Assembly: GCA_965197665.1 (NCBI GenBank)
Contig: CBDANO010000004.1
Location: forward strand, 124,001 to 188,000
Direction: 5' to 3'
DNA: 64,000 bases
Source of the DNA: CBDANO01 sp965197665
GTDB lineage: Bacteria > Chloroflexota > Dehalococcoidia > Lucifugimonadales > UBA3495
Shown here: positions 17,344 to 26,869 of the stretch, piece after piece
Numbering within the stretch: position 1 is the stretch's first letter
Layout of the letters: each line of letters starts with the position of its first letter
Notes under the pieces: model-generated
What the model saw: the letters and a program-made list of their open reading frames with translations, nothing else
Told to the model about the DNA's origin: nothing
The model's database searches: none
Program-made: the position numbers and the translations under genes

Positions 17344-18570
17344 TTACTCCCGGTACGCCTCCTCTCCATGCTGCGACAGGTCCAGTCCTTGCTCTTCCTC
17401 CTCCTTGGATACCCGCAGGCCAATGGTGAACTTGAGTATGAGGAGTATGACCGAGGTCATGATGAATGCCCAGGCCCAACTGACCCCTATGGTTGCCAGC
17501 TGGCGCAGGATCTGCCCGCCCCGGTCGACGTCAACCAAGTCTTGAATGGTCAAGTAGCCGACGCCGACGAATAGTCCCGCCGCCAGAATCCCCCAGGTCC
17601 CCCCGATGCCGTGGACTGCCACGACGTCCAGGGAATCGTCCAACCTGAACTTTTCCTTTAGCACCCGGACCAACAGGTAGCAGACAACCCCGGTAACCGC
17701 GCCAATGATGATGGCGGGCATCGGCCCCACGAATCCCGCGGCGGGTGTGATGGTGGCCAGCCCCGCCACCGCGCCGGTGGCGGCGCCAACGACCGTTGGT
17801 TTCTTGTTGAACACGTAGTCGCAGGCGACCCAAGCCAGGGCGGCTACCGCCGCCGCGGTGTTGGTTACTACGAAGGCCGACGTGGCGCTGCCGCCCGACA
17901 TCAAGGCGCTCCCGGCATTGAACCCGAACCAGCCAAACCACAGTAGCGCCGCTCCCAGGACTACGAAGGGAACATTATGGGCTTCCATGGGCTCCACGCC
18001 AAAGCCCAGGCGCCTTCCCAGGATAATCGCCGCGGCCAAGGCCGCGGCCCCGGCGTTGATGTGGACCACCGCGCCGCCGGCAAAGTCCAGGGCGCCCCAT
18101 CCACCCAGTCCCAACCATCCGTCGACTCCCCATATCCAGTGGGCCATGGGAGCGTAGACGACGGTGGACCAGATGACGATGAAGATGACCAAGGCGCTAA
18201 ACTTGATTCGCTCGGCGACGGCTCCGATGATCAGAGCCGGCGTAATGATTGCGAACATCGCTTGGAATATCATGAAAGTCTGGTGAGGGATGGTATCGGA
18301 ATAGGGTCCCGCCGCAATCGCGGAAACATTCTTCAAGGCAACATAGTCCAGGTTGCCGATGAAGCCGCCGACGTCAGGCCCGAAGGCGAGGCTATACCCC
18401 CAGAGGACCCAAACGACCCCGACGATCGCTATGGCGATGAAGCTTTGCATGATCGTCCCTGCGGCGTTTTTCCGGCGGACCAAGCCGCCGTAGAAGAATG
18501 CCAGCCCAGGCACCATCAAGAAAACCAACGCCGACGAAATTAATATCCATGCTGTGTCCCCGCTGTCCAT
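17344..18570 (-). CDS. amt: Ammonium transporter Amt
   Basis: A 408-residue Amt/MEP/Rh channel with about eleven helices. Signatures include FLMVPGLAFFYGGLVRRKN near the N-terminus, WSTVVYAPMAHWIWG, DFAGGAVVHINAGAAAL with the first pore His, WFGWFGFNAGSAL, and DVVAVHGIGGTWG with the second pore His. It moves NH4+/NH3 across the cytoplasmic membrane. AGGAGG stands 8 nt before the ATG. There is no adjacent glnK, which usually regulates Amt and often sits in the same operon. The short charged C-terminal tail (SKEEEEQGLDLSQHGEEAYRE) is present. Confidence 0.95.
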   Translation of the reverse strand: MDSGDTAWILISSALVFLMVPGLAFFYGGLVRRKNAAGTIMQSFIAIAIVGVVWVLWGYSLAFGPDVGGFIGNLDYVALKNVSAIAAGPYSDTIPHQTFMIFQAMFAIITPALIIGAVAERIKFSALVIFIVIWSTVVYAPMAHWIWGVDGWLGLGGWGALDFAGGAVVHINAGAAALAAAIILGRRLGFGVEPMEAHNVPFVVLGAALLWFGWFGFNAGSALMSGGSATSAFVVTNTAAAVAALAWVACDYVFNKKPTVVGAATGAVAGLATITPAAGFVGPMPAIIIGAVTGVVCYLLVRVLKEKFRLDDSLDVVAVHGIGGTWGILAAGLFVGVGYLTIQDLVDVDRGGQILRQLATIGVSWAWAFIMTSVILLILKFTIGLRVSKEEEEQGLDLSQHGEEAYRE

Positions 18571-18938
18571 GCTCTACCTCCTGTCTACCCGGTTGACATC
18601 AAAAAGTGGCAATCACGTACTACAGCGTTTCGGCGGCAGCATATGCCTGAGGCATCTGGATGTCAAGTGACCGATAGCCCGTGATAGCGCCGGTTTAGGC
18701 CCTGAAGGGCTGCCTGCTTTAGTTTCGCGGGCCAAGCTGTGGGCGGGTTTCTCCGGGCAGGGGTTGGATATTCATCCCGCCAGCGGCCTTCGAAAGCTGT
18801 TCATCCAAGAGGGGCTAGAATAGTTCAGGGCCGTCCCGGTTGAGGTGGGACGGCCCTGAGTACTGCCGCAAGGTGGGGCGATAGCCCGGTACGGCTAGGC
18901 GGTAGCGCGGGAAAACCGGCGCCAAGGGACTAGGAGGC
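18571..18938. other. Intergenic region upstream of amt
   Basis: 368 bp between the amt start and the stop of the LLM oxidoreductase, both on the minus strand. It holds the hairpin at 18825-18859 and presumably the amt promoter. No gene is visible. Confidence 0.4.
18825..18859 (-). terminator. Hairpin terminator candidate after the LLM/hydrolase operon
   Basis: A perfect 13-bp stem (TCAGGGCCGTCCC with GGGACGGCCCTGA) around a 9-nt loop, 80 bp past the LLM stop on the minus strand. Only a short ACTATT follows, so a U-tract is weak. Its position fits the end of the 21082-18939 operon. Confidence 0.5.
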
Positions 18939-20231
18939 CTAGACCGTCTCTCCCGCTACCAATTCCCGTTTACCCGAGATTGGAAGGGGACGAGAGCCCG
19001 GCTCCCGTTCGTAGGGCCCCGGCAAGCCCAACTCTTCCGCCATCGAGTGCATGGCGGGCAGTATTTCGTCTCCCATGAGCCTTATGCTGGTCATCCGGTC
19101 TTCGGGGCTGATCGGCCCATGGGTGTGCCACATAGCAAAAATGCCCGGCCTTATGGTTTCGAGGATATGCCGGATCTTGGGGATGATGGTATCCGGTGTG
19201 CCGACGATGATCTGCCGGTTATCTTGCTCGCCTTGGTACCTGCCGTAGATTTTGGCCCTGGTTTCCTCAATATCCGCGGCCGACTCGGTGGGCGTGAAAG
19301 CAATGAGTTCTTCGCCGCTTTCAGGGTCGGTAAACACCTTGGCAAGGCGCTTGGTGGCCGCCTTGGAGTTGTATCCCGGCGGGAACATCCATTCCGGCCT
19401 GGCGAAGGCGTTGATCCCACCACCAAACATGTGCCCCTTGCCCAACTCTTGCGCCTTCTCCTCGGTTTCCGCCACGATGATGCGTTGAAGGTAGCCGAAG
19501 TTTTCCGGGCCGAACTGATAGCCTTCTTGCTCGGCCACGTCGGCGTACAGTTTGACCATTTCCAGCGTCGGCTCCAAGAAAGTAGCCAGCGCGATGTACG
19601 GGTACCGGTGCTTGGCGCACCAAGTGACGGTCTCCGGGCTGACCAAGCCCGGGATCCAGATGGGCGGGCGGGGCTTTTGCAATGGCAACGCCCAAGGGTT
19701 CACGTACCGGTAGTGGAAGTGCTTCCCCTCGTAGCGGAAGGGTCCTGGGGTGGTCCAAGCCTTTATGACAAAGTCGTGGGCCTCGTTGAACAGCTCCCGG
19801 TTGTAGGCAGGGTTGGCGTTGTTGAATAGGGACTCGCTGCCGGCCCCGCGCACCCAGCCGGGCACCAACCGGCCGCCGGAGATCATGTCGATCATCGCCA
19901 ACTCCTCAGCCATCCGCAGAGGGTCGGCCACCGGCAGGGGATTGCCCAGCAAGACAATCTTTATCTTCTTGGTGATACGGGCCAGAACGGCGGCCTCAAT
20001 GTTCATCACCGAGCCCATGCAAAAGGGCGTTCCATGGTGCTCGTTGAGCATGATCCCGTCAAACCCCTTCTCTTCGGCGTAAACCGCCTCGTCGAAGTGG
20101 GCGTTGTAGAGGTCGCCGCCCTTGGCTGGATCGAAGTGGGCGTTGGGTATACCAAAGTAGCTCGCATTCCGGATTATTTCATCTTCCGGAACATGGTAGT
20201 AGGAACGCTCCGAGAAACACATGATATGCAT
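18939..20231 (-). CDS. LLM-class flavin-dependent oxidoreductase
   Basis: A 430-residue TIM-barrel flavoprotein of the bacterial luciferase-like group. The N-terminus is MHIMCFSERSYYHVPEDE, then FDGIMLNEHHGTPFCMGSV, a classic LLM active-site region, and DMISGGRLVPGWVRGAG for flavin phosphate contacts. PPIWIPGLVSPETVTW lies in the C-terminal half. Relatives are FMN-dependent monooxygenases or F420-dependent oxidoreductases; the longer C-terminal region and NEHH point to the FMN monooxygenase side. AAGGAAGGA precedes the ATG. It lies 53 bp after an alpha/beta hydrolase on the same strand, so the pair may oxygenate and then hydrolyse one substrate. Confidence 0.88.
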   Translation of the reverse strand: MHIMCFSERSYYHVPEDEIIRNASYFGIPNAHFDPAKGGDLYNAHFDEAVYAEEKGFDGIMLNEHHGTPFCMGSVMNIEAAVLARITKKIKIVLLGNPLPVADPLRMAEELAMIDMISGGRLVPGWVRGAGSESLFNNANPAYNRELFNEAHDFVIKAWTTPGPFRYEGKHFHYRYVNPWALPLQKPRPPIWIPGLVSPETVTWCAKHRYPYIALATFLEPTLEMVKLYADVAEQEGYQFGPENFGYLQRIIVAETEEKAQELGKGHMFGGGINAFARPEWMFPPGYNSKAATKRLAKVFTDPESGEELIAFTPTESAADIEETRAKIYGRYQGEQDNRQIIVGTPDTIIPKIRHILETIRPGIFAMWHTHGPISPEDRMTSIRLMGDEILPAMHSMAEELGLPGPYEREPGSRPLPISGKRELVAGETV

Positions 20232-20284
20232 GGCGGTCCTTCCTTTGGTCCGAATTGTTGGCGAGCCGGTTTACTTGGCTGATT

Positions 20285-21082
20285 CTATGCCAAGAACTTT
20301 TGGACCCTTTCTACGAACTCTCCCGTCTTCTCGATCTCCGGTCTATGCCCGCATCCCTCGAGGGCGGCCAACTCGGAACCCGAGATAGCCCGGTTATAGA
20401 TGCGCCCGGCGTTGATGGGGACAATCTTGTCTTCAACGCCCCACACTAAGAGGGTAGGCAAGCCGCTAACACCCTCCAGCATCGGCCCGAGGCTGGGGTT
20501 GTGCATGTAAGGCTTCCAGGCCAGCTTGGCCGCCTCAGTCCGGGCGTCCTCCCACGCCTCGAACTGCTCGGCGGTCGCTTCTCCGCCGTAAAGGGAGGCG
20601 AACTCGGGCGTGCTCGCGGCGTCATGGACGCTCGCGTCAAGGTAAGCCCGGGCGGTCATCATGAACAGGTCCCTGATTTCCCCCTCCGCGGGCCGGACGC
20701 CGGTTGGCGCCACCAACACCATGCGCCGGAACTGGTGCGAGCAACCGGCGGCCATCTCCGCCGCGATCCAGCCTCCCAGGGAAAAGCCGATGACATCGAC
20801 GGGGCCAAGGTCCAACTCACTGAGCATTCTGGAATAGAAGCTGGCTAGGTCCCGCACTCCCATGACCCACTCCACCCGCGGCGCATCCCCGAATCCTGGG
20901 TGTATCGGGATGTGCAACTCATGGGTCTGGGACATCGCGGTATGCCACTTAAGCCAGCCCGCGTAACCCAACTCATCGTGAAGTACTAGGAGCGGTCTGC
21001 CGGTACCGCCCTTTACGACGGCGATCTCGTTTCCGGCGACGCTCAGCGTTGCCAAGGCACCTGTATTCGAGTTTTCTGCCAT
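20285..21082 (-). CDS. Alpha/beta hydrolase
   Basis: A 265-residue alpha/beta-fold hydrolase. The nucleophile elbow is GFSLGGW with Ser101; the acid is probably the Asp of VWGVEDKIVP, and the His lies in LEGCGHRPEIE. The HDELG segment after the second strand supplies an oxyanion region of HxxxG form. It resembles ester or C-C bond hydrolases such as those of aromatic meta-cleavage paths, but the substrate is unknown. AAGGAGAGG lies upstream of the ATG. It is first in a two-gene minus-strand operon with the LLM oxidoreductase. Confidence 0.85.
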   Translation of the reverse strand: MAENSNTGALATLSVAGNEIAVVKGGTGRPLLVLHDELGYAGWLKWHTAMSQTHELHIPIHPGFGDAPRVEWVMGVRDLASFYSRMLSELDLGPVDVIGFSLGGWIAAEMAAGCSHQFRRMVLVAPTGVRPAEGEIRDLFMMTARAYLDASVHDAASTPEFASLYGGEATAEQFEAWEDARTEAAKLAWKPYMHNPSLGPMLEGVSGLPTLLVWGVEDKIVPINAGRIYNRAISGSELAALEGCGHRPEIEKTGEFVERVQKFLA

Positions 21083-21414
21083 ACAGCCGGAGGCCTCTCC
21101 TTATTTTGTTAGACTCACCGTCAATCCCACGCCCAATCCACGGTGCTATTCTGAACTCAACCGGAGTCATATGTCAATCGCAGCCTTGCGGCAAAACGGT
21201 GCGGAGGAGGGGACTTTCGCCTCTTGCCTGCCGCCCAAAGCGTCGAATAGAGCGTCGAATAATAGGCGCCGCCCAAGGCGGGCGGCTTCACTCCCCGAAG
21301 GGGCCGCATGTTAAAATACCGGCTGCGGGAACCGGGGACCGACCGGGCAATTCATCCGGCCTTTGGGTCTCGCTGAAGGAATGCGCCGAACCAATGTAAT
21401 TGCGGGAGTGTATT

Positions 21415-21834
21415 ATGTCGCGCATAAGCGCCATCCACCACGTCAACCTGGAAATCACCGACCTCCAGCGAAGCCAAGAGTGGTACCAGAAAGTCTTCGG
21501 AGTGGAGCGCAAGGATATCGGCGCCGAGTACGCCGACCGGATGCTGGAGCTATATACCGGCACCGGCGAGTTTCACTTGATGAAGGTGGACCAACCGACC
21601 TACTTGCGCACCAACCACGTGGCCGTCGAGATCACTAACTGGGAAGAGATGATGGACCACTTGGCCCAACTGGGCATACCCTTCGACGGCGTCAATGACC
21701 CGGAAAGCGAGGGTGGGCCCAAAGTTCGACACCATGACGGCTCCAATACGGCATACATCCGCGACCCCGACGGCAACTTGATCGAGTTGGTCCATCACCC
21801 AAGGGGGTTGGTCTGGGCCAGTCCGGCCCGTTAG
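21415..21834 (+). CDS. VOC family protein (glyoxalase/extradiol dioxygenase fold)
   Basis: A 139-residue single vicinal-oxygen-chelate domain: ISAIHHVNLEITDLQRSQEW at the start, YLRTNHVAVEITNWEEMMDH in the second module, and the closing YIRDPDGNLIELVHHP. Metal ligands typical of the fold (His in HHVN, His in NHVAV and Glu in LIEL) are present. Possible roles are isomerase, epimerase or dioxygenase. I use the ATG at 21415 (GGGAGTG just upstream) rather than a TTG 15 bp earlier. Its last 4 bp overlap the convergent gene at 21831. Confidence 0.85.
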   Translation: MSRISAIHHVNLEITDLQRSQEWYQKVFGVERKDIGAEYADRMLELYTGTGEFHLMKVDQPTYLRTNHVAVEITNWEEMMDHLAQLGIPFDGVNDPESEGGPKVRHHDGSNTAYIRDPDGNLIELVHHPRGLVWASPAR

Positions 21835-24182
21835 CCTACTGAAGCCTGGCCGGCGGGCGCCGCATCTCTGATCAGCTTGACCAACCGGTCGGGGCTAAGG
21901 GGCAGGTCGCGGACCTGTACCCCCAAGGGCGAGAGAGCTTGCGACACCGCGTTGGCCAGGGCGGCGCCGGTAGCTACGATGCCAATCTCGCCCGCCCCCT
22001 TGACTCCCAGGGGGTTGAGGGGAGACGGCGCAAGGTCCAACACCGCCGTCTCGAAATTGGGTACGTCCATGCTGGTGGGCAACAGGTAGTCCAAGAAAGT
22101 GCCCGCCAAGGGCTGCCCGTCGCTATCGTAGACCAATTCCTCCAAGATGGTGGCCCCGACACCCTGGGCGGCGGCGCCCACAACCTGTCCTTGCAGCAGC
22201 AAAGGGTTGATCACGCGGCCCACGTCTTCCGCAATCACGTATTTGAGTATCTCGATCTTGCCCGTGTCCGGGTCCACCGCCAAGTGGACCGCATGGGCGC
22301 CGCAAGGGTAACACTCTCGGGCAGACTGGAAATAGTAAGTGCTCTCCAGCCCCATCTCCCCTTGATTGTAGCGGCTGACCGGATTGGCCAACTCCAGCGC
22401 TTGACCCAAGTCCAGCAGCGGACCGCTCTCCAAGGCGCCTTTCCGGTAGATACGCCCCGTGGAAAACTCCAACTCGCCGGGGTCCACGTCCAGGTAACCC
22501 GCGCCAATGCGAAGGATCTTTTCCTGCAACCGCTGGGCGGCCCCGAAAACAGCGTTCCCTGCCAGGGTCGTGCCGCGGCTGGCGTAAGTGCCGCCCCCGA
22601 AGGGCATTTGGTCCGTGTTGCCGTGGTACACGCTGACGTATTCCATGGGCACGCCCAAGCCGTCGGCGCAAATTTGCGCCATCACGGTCTCGTGGCCTTG
22701 ACCCAAGGTCGCGATGCCCAGGTAGACGGCCACTTGGCCGGGGCCGGTTACCACCACCCGGGCCCCTTCGTAGGGGTCCCCGGTGCCGGTACTTTTGACA
22801 AAGCAAGCGAGACCGGTACCGTGATACTTGCCGTCGGTGCCCCGTGGCTCTACGGATTGACGGCTCTCGTAATCGAGCAGTTCCAATGCCTTTCGGAGGA
22901 TGGCGGGATAGTCCCCGCTATCGTAAATCAAAGAGTAGTCTTCTGGGCGGGTGCGCCCCAACTCGTAGGGCATTGCGGAAGGAGGAATTAGGTTCTTGAA
23001 TCGTAGCTCCGCCGGATCGATGCCCAGGTCCGCCGCCGTCATGTCCAGCAGTCGCTCACGGAAGAAACAAGACTCGTAGCGGCCCGGAGCGCTGAAGGTG
23101 CCCATGCCCACCTTGTTTGTAAGCAGGCACTTGACCTCCCATTGGTAGTTGGGAATGTAGTAGGGACCGGTGAGCATGGCCGCCGTGGAGGTCGGCACGG
23201 CGGCGCCGTGAGTGCGCACGTATCCGCCCAAGGCGCCGTACACTTTGGCCCGCATGCCTAGAATGGTACCGTCGGACTTGGCGGCGATCTCAAGCTCGCA
23301 TACGTGCTCCCGGGAGTGGTTCGCTGAGATCAAGTGCTCCATCCGGTCTTCGGTCCACTTCACCGGGCGGCCCAATTTCACGGAGGCAAAGGGGATGAGG
23401 AAGTTCTCCGGATAGAACTCGCCGCGAACGCCGAAGCCGCCGCCGACGTCGGGCTCTAGGAAGTGGATCCGGTGTTCCGGCATTTGCAGCATGGAAGCCA
23501 GTACGCCGCGGTTGAAGTGGGGTACCTTTGTCTCCCCCCAAACCGTGAGTTCCTCCCTTCCCGGAGAATAGGAAGCGACCAGCCCGCGGGTCTCCATAGG
23601 GTTGGCCGTATGGCGGTGGCAACGGAACTCCTCTCTGCGGGTGTAATCGGCTTCCCGAAAGGCCCTCTCCGGGTCGCCGATGGACGAAGCGAACTCGTAA
23701 GCTAGGTTGGTGCCGTGTTCTTCGAACAGGAGGGTGTCCCCCTTCTGGGACTGCCGGACGTCGACGACGGGAGGCAGGGGTTCGAATTCCACTTCCAGGC
23801 CTTCCAGGGCGTCCTCAGCCAGGTAGCGGGACTCCGCCACGACCACGGCAACCGGCTCGCCAACGTAGCGCACCTTGTCTCTTGCCAAGGGGTATTGCAG
23901 GAACCGCAGGAGCTCCGGGTATGGCCTCATTCTGATGGGAATGGGACGAGGTTCAACCGCCTCCTCGATGTCTTGGAACGTGAGGATAGCCACCACCCCT
24001 TCCATGGCACGGGCCTTGCCGGTGTCGATGGCTAGTATCCGGGCGTGAGGATGGGGGCTCCTGAAGATGGCGGCGTGCAGCATGTTGGGCAACTTTACGT
24101 CATCGGTAAATTGCCCCTTGCCGGTCAAGAACCGCTGGTCCTCTTTACGGAGAATGGGAGCGCCGATGTAGGTTTGGGCCAT
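21831..24182 (-). CDS. Xanthine dehydrogenase-family molybdopterin-binding subunit (first copy)
   Basis: A 783-residue large subunit of a molybdenum hydroxylase. The N-terminal domain has LRKEDQRFLTGKGQFTDDVK, then VRYVGEPVAVVVAESRY, EPDVGGGFGVRGEFYPEN, TLGQGHETVMAQICADGLG, and PLGVKGAGEIGIVATGAALA, in which the Glu of KGAGE is the catalytic base. The CO-dehydrogenase Cys motif AYRCSFR is absent (SAPGRYES instead), so this is not a CO oxidiser. Such enzymes hydroxylate purines, aldehydes or N-heterocycles. The FAD and 2Fe-2S subunits are not in the window. It lies 26 bp after a second copy. Confidence 0.9.
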   Translation of the reverse strand: MAQTYIGAPILRKEDQRFLTGKGQFTDDVKLPNMLHAAIFRSPHPHARILAIDTGKARAMEGVVAILTFQDIEEAVEPRPIPIRMRPYPELLRFLQYPLARDKVRYVGEPVAVVVAESRYLAEDALEGLEVEFEPLPPVVDVRQSQKGDTLLFEEHGTNLAYEFASSIGDPERAFREADYTRREEFRCHRHTANPMETRGLVASYSPGREELTVWGETKVPHFNRGVLASMLQMPEHRIHFLEPDVGGGFGVRGEFYPENFLIPFASVKLGRPVKWTEDRMEHLISANHSREHVCELEIAAKSDGTILGMRAKVYGALGGYVRTHGAAVPTSTAAMLTGPYYIPNYQWEVKCLLTNKVGMGTFSAPGRYESCFFRERLLDMTAADLGIDPAELRFKNLIPPSAMPYELGRTRPEDYSLIYDSGDYPAILRKALELLDYESRQSVEPRGTDGKYHGTGLACFVKSTGTGDPYEGARVVVTGPGQVAVYLGIATLGQGHETVMAQICADGLGVPMEYVSVYHGNTDQMPFGGGTYASRGTTLAGNAVFGAAQRLQEKILRIGAGYLDVDPGELEFSTGRIYRKGALESGPLLDLGQALELANPVSRYNQGEMGLESTYYFQSARECYPCGAHAVHLAVDPDTGKIEILKYVIAEDVGRVINPLLLQGQVVGAAAQGVGATILEELVYDSDGQPLAGTFLDYLLPTSMDVPNFETAVLDLAPSPLNPLGVKGAGEIGIVATGAALANAVSQALSPLGVQVRDLPLSPDRLVKLIRDAAPAGQASVG

Positions 24183-24208
24183 GTCCGCGTCCTACCTAAA
24201 GAAGCGCT

Positions 24209-26572
24209 TTAAGGATTACTCCGCCGGATGTCCTTGATCAGACTCCAGACCCGGTGCGGGCCCACGGGGGGTTCGGTTACTTCTACGGCCCAGGGAATCA
24301 AAGCGTCAGCAACCGCATTGGCCACGGCGGTATAAGCGCCGATGGTACCCGCTTCCCCGACTCCCTTGACGCCTCCGGGCGTAAAGGGCGAAGGAGTCTC
24401 GGTGTGTTCGACTTCAACCGGCGGTATATCCACCGCCAGGGGCACTAGGTAATCCGCCAACGAGCCGGTGAGCAACTCGCCGCCCTCATCATATTTAATC
24501 TCTTCCAGCAGGGCGTTTCCGATGCCTTGGGCTACACCGCCAAGGACCTGTCCATCGACAATCAAAGGGTCTAGGATCGTGCCGCAGTCCTCCACAGCGA
24601 AGTATTTCTTCAAAGTGACCAGTCCGGTATCGGGATCGACCCGGACCACCGCCAAGTGGGCGCCGTTGCTGAACGCTTGATGGGGAGGGTCGAAGGAGCG
24701 GGTTGATTGCAGCCCCCGCTCGAAGTTCTCGGGGAGTATGACCTCCCTGGAAGCGTTGTAAGCCGCCGCCGCCACGCTGGAAAAGGGTACCCGGCGCGAG
24801 GGGTCGGACTTGCAAAAGACCTCGCCGCCGGCAATATCGAGTTCCTCGTCTTCAGTGTCTAGCAGGAATCTAGCTATTTCCAGGGCCTTGCGCCTAACGT
24901 CTTGTACGGCGAGGCGGATCGCTCCGCCGGTGCTGACGGCGCTTCTGCTGACGCCGGTGCCCATGCCAAAGGGCGTAGCGTCGGTATCTCCCTCCAAAAT
25001 CTTGACCGACTCGTAGGGCACTCCCAGTTCACGGGCCGCCAGGTTGGCGAACACGCTGCCGTGGCTTTGTCCGGTGGAACGGGCACTGACTCCGACTTGG
25101 ACGGCGCCTCGGGAGTCCACGCGCACCGTTGCCGAATCGAATCCCGCAATACCCACCACCCCCCGCTTCCGATAGTCTTGAGAGCCGGTGCCGGTGTGCT
25201 CGACGAAGCAAGCGATACCGATCCCCAGATGCTCGCCATTGCGCCTGGCTTTTTCCTGCTCCCGCCGCAGGTCTTCGTACCCGGACAACTCCAATACTCT
25301 TTCCAGCGAGCCGGGGTAATCGCCGCTGTCGTACAGCCTTCCGGCCGCGGTGTGGTAGGGTAGTTCCTTTGGCTGAATGAAGTTCCTCCGCCGAACCTCG
25401 GCGGGGTCTAGGCCCAAGGCATGGGCGATCATGTCCATGCTCCGCTCTATAGCGAATACCCCGTGCAGGATCCCCACACCTCGGTAAGCGCCTCCGGGGC
25501 ACTTGTTGGTTAGCACCGCGTAGGACCGGCAGTTGAAGTTCTCTATCCGATAAGGCCCCACGATGGACTGGCCCGTGGTCATGGGTTCCAGCCCGGCCCC
25601 TACCGGACCCAAACAGTGGCCCCCTTGATCGACCATTACCTTGGCCCGCACCCCCAACACCTTGCCCTCCGAGCTGACCGCCGTAGACAACTCCACAACC
25701 TGCTCGTGGGCGTGGGCGCAGGCCAGCAGGTTTTCCATCCGGTCTTCCACCCATTTCATCGGGCGGTCCATTTTCCGGGACAAGAAGGCTAGAAAGATAG
25801 CCTCGGGATAGCCAATGCCTTTGATGCCGAAGTCGCCGCCAATGTCCGGCGAAATGACTTGCACGGCATGTTCGGGCAGCCTCAGGACCGAAGAGAAGAT
25901 AGTACGGGCCAAGTGGGGCGCTTGGCACGAAGACCAGATGGTCAACCGCTCGCGGATCCGGTCGAAGCTGGCTATGACGCCTCTTCCTTCCATCGGTATG
26001 GCTGTCTGCCTGGGAAAACGGAAGGTCCGGTTGAGCACCAAGTCGGCGTTCTCGAAGGCCGCGTCAACGTCGCCTCCGCCGAACTCGCGAAAGAACAGTA
26101 TATTGTCCGACATCTCCTCATGGACTCTAGGGGCGCTTTCCGCCAAGCTCTGCTCCGCGTCGGTTAACGCCGGCAGCGGCTCATACTCGATAGTTACGGC
26201 ATCGACCATGTCTTCGGCGGCGTAGGGAGTTTCCGCGGCGACGGCTACAACCGGTTCTCCGCTGAACACCACCTTGCCAGGAGGCGCCGGGTACCGGTCA
26301 TAGTGACGGGCGTAGTCGCTCACCCCGGGCATGGCGGGCCTTACAGGGTCTACGAAGGGCAGGACTTCTTCCGGGGTCAAGACGGCAACCGCGCCTGGTA
26401 CCGTCAAGGCAGGGGCGGCGTCGATGCTCTTGATCTTCGCGTGGGCGTGCCGGCTGCGCACAAAAGCAACATGGCAGGCCCCGGGCAAATCGATATCGTC
26501 CAGAAACCTGCCGCCGCCTTGAACGAGCCGCCACTCCTCCGGTCGAAATATGTTGTCGTTCCGGTCAGCCAT
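24209..26572 (-). CDS. Xanthine dehydrogenase-family molybdopterin-binding subunit (second copy)
   Basis: A 787-residue homologue of its neighbour: RLVQGGGRFLDDIDLPGACH at the start, SPDIGGDFGIKGIGYPE, GGAYRGVGILHGVFAIERSM, STGQSHGSVFANLAARELG, and FTPGGVKGVGEAGTIGAYTA with the catalytic Glu. The AYRGVG loop lacks the Cys of form I CO dehydrogenase. I prefer the ATG at 26572; a TTG six codons upstream is possible, and neither has a good ribosome site. Two large subunits in tandem may form a heterodimer or reflect duplication with a new substrate. Small and medium subunits must be encoded elsewhere. Confidence 0.88.
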   Translation of the reverse strand: MADRNDNIFRPEEWRLVQGGGRFLDDIDLPGACHVAFVRSRHAHAKIKSIDAAPALTVPGAVAVLTPEEVLPFVDPVRPAMPGVSDYARHYDRYPAPPGKVVFSGEPVVAVAAETPYAAEDMVDAVTIEYEPLPALTDAEQSLAESAPRVHEEMSDNILFFREFGGGDVDAAFENADLVLNRTFRFPRQTAIPMEGRGVIASFDRIRERLTIWSSCQAPHLARTIFSSVLRLPEHAVQVISPDIGGDFGIKGIGYPEAIFLAFLSRKMDRPMKWVEDRMENLLACAHAHEQVVELSTAVSSEGKVLGVRAKVMVDQGGHCLGPVGAGLEPMTTGQSIVGPYRIENFNCRSYAVLTNKCPGGAYRGVGILHGVFAIERSMDMIAHALGLDPAEVRRRNFIQPKELPYHTAAGRLYDSGDYPGSLERVLELSGYEDLRREQEKARRNGEHLGIGIACFVEHTGTGSQDYRKRGVVGIAGFDSATVRVDSRGAVQVGVSARSTGQSHGSVFANLAARELGVPYESVKILEGDTDATPFGMGTGVSRSAVSTGGAIRLAVQDVRRKALEIARFLLDTEDEELDIAGGEVFCKSDPSRRVPFSSVAAAAYNASREVILPENFERGLQSTRSFDPPHQAFSNGAHLAVVRVDPDTGLVTLKKYFAVEDCGTILDPLIVDGQVLGGVAQGIGNALLEEIKYDEGGELLTGSLADYLVPLAVDIPPVEVEHTETPSPFTPGGVKGVGEAGTIGAYTAVANAVADALIPWAVEVTEPPVGPHRVWSLIKDIRRSNP

Positions 26573-26780
26573 CGGCTGTTTCAATCGCAAAGGGTGAATC
26601 TAGGAGTTGGCTACCCGCGCCAAGGCGTGCACCTGTCTTTTCGCTTCGACATCCCCACGCCTGATTGGGTGAGAGTGTAGCAACGCCCCGATGCAGCGTC
26701 AACGATGGTTCAGTCTGGGTCATACCTGCCCGAGAAGTCCGCCGCTTCCTAAATCAATACCCCAGCTCCGGGTTCCCCCC

Positions 26781-26801
26781 GGGCCTTTGGGGGACAGGCC
26801 C
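26781..26801 (-). terminator. Weak hairpin after the ABC exporter operon
   Basis: GGGCCT pairs with AGGCCC around a 9-nt G-rich loop, about 70-90 bp beyond the ABC permease stop on the minus strand. No T-run follows. It may terminate the exporter operon before the molybdenum hydroxylase genes. Confidence 0.3.
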
Positions 26802-26869
26802 CCGCCGTTGCCCTTAAACGCGGGGCGGGCGTCTTGCTCTAACGGCAGGACCCCGGGGTGAAGCCGGCG

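Noticed and set aside
21939..22991. 350-codon plus-strand frame
   Set aside because: Antisense shadow of the molybdenum hydroxylase gene.
21831..26572. Aerobic CO dehydrogenase (coxL)
   Set aside because: Neither protein has the AYxCSFR active-site loop, and coxM and coxS are absent.
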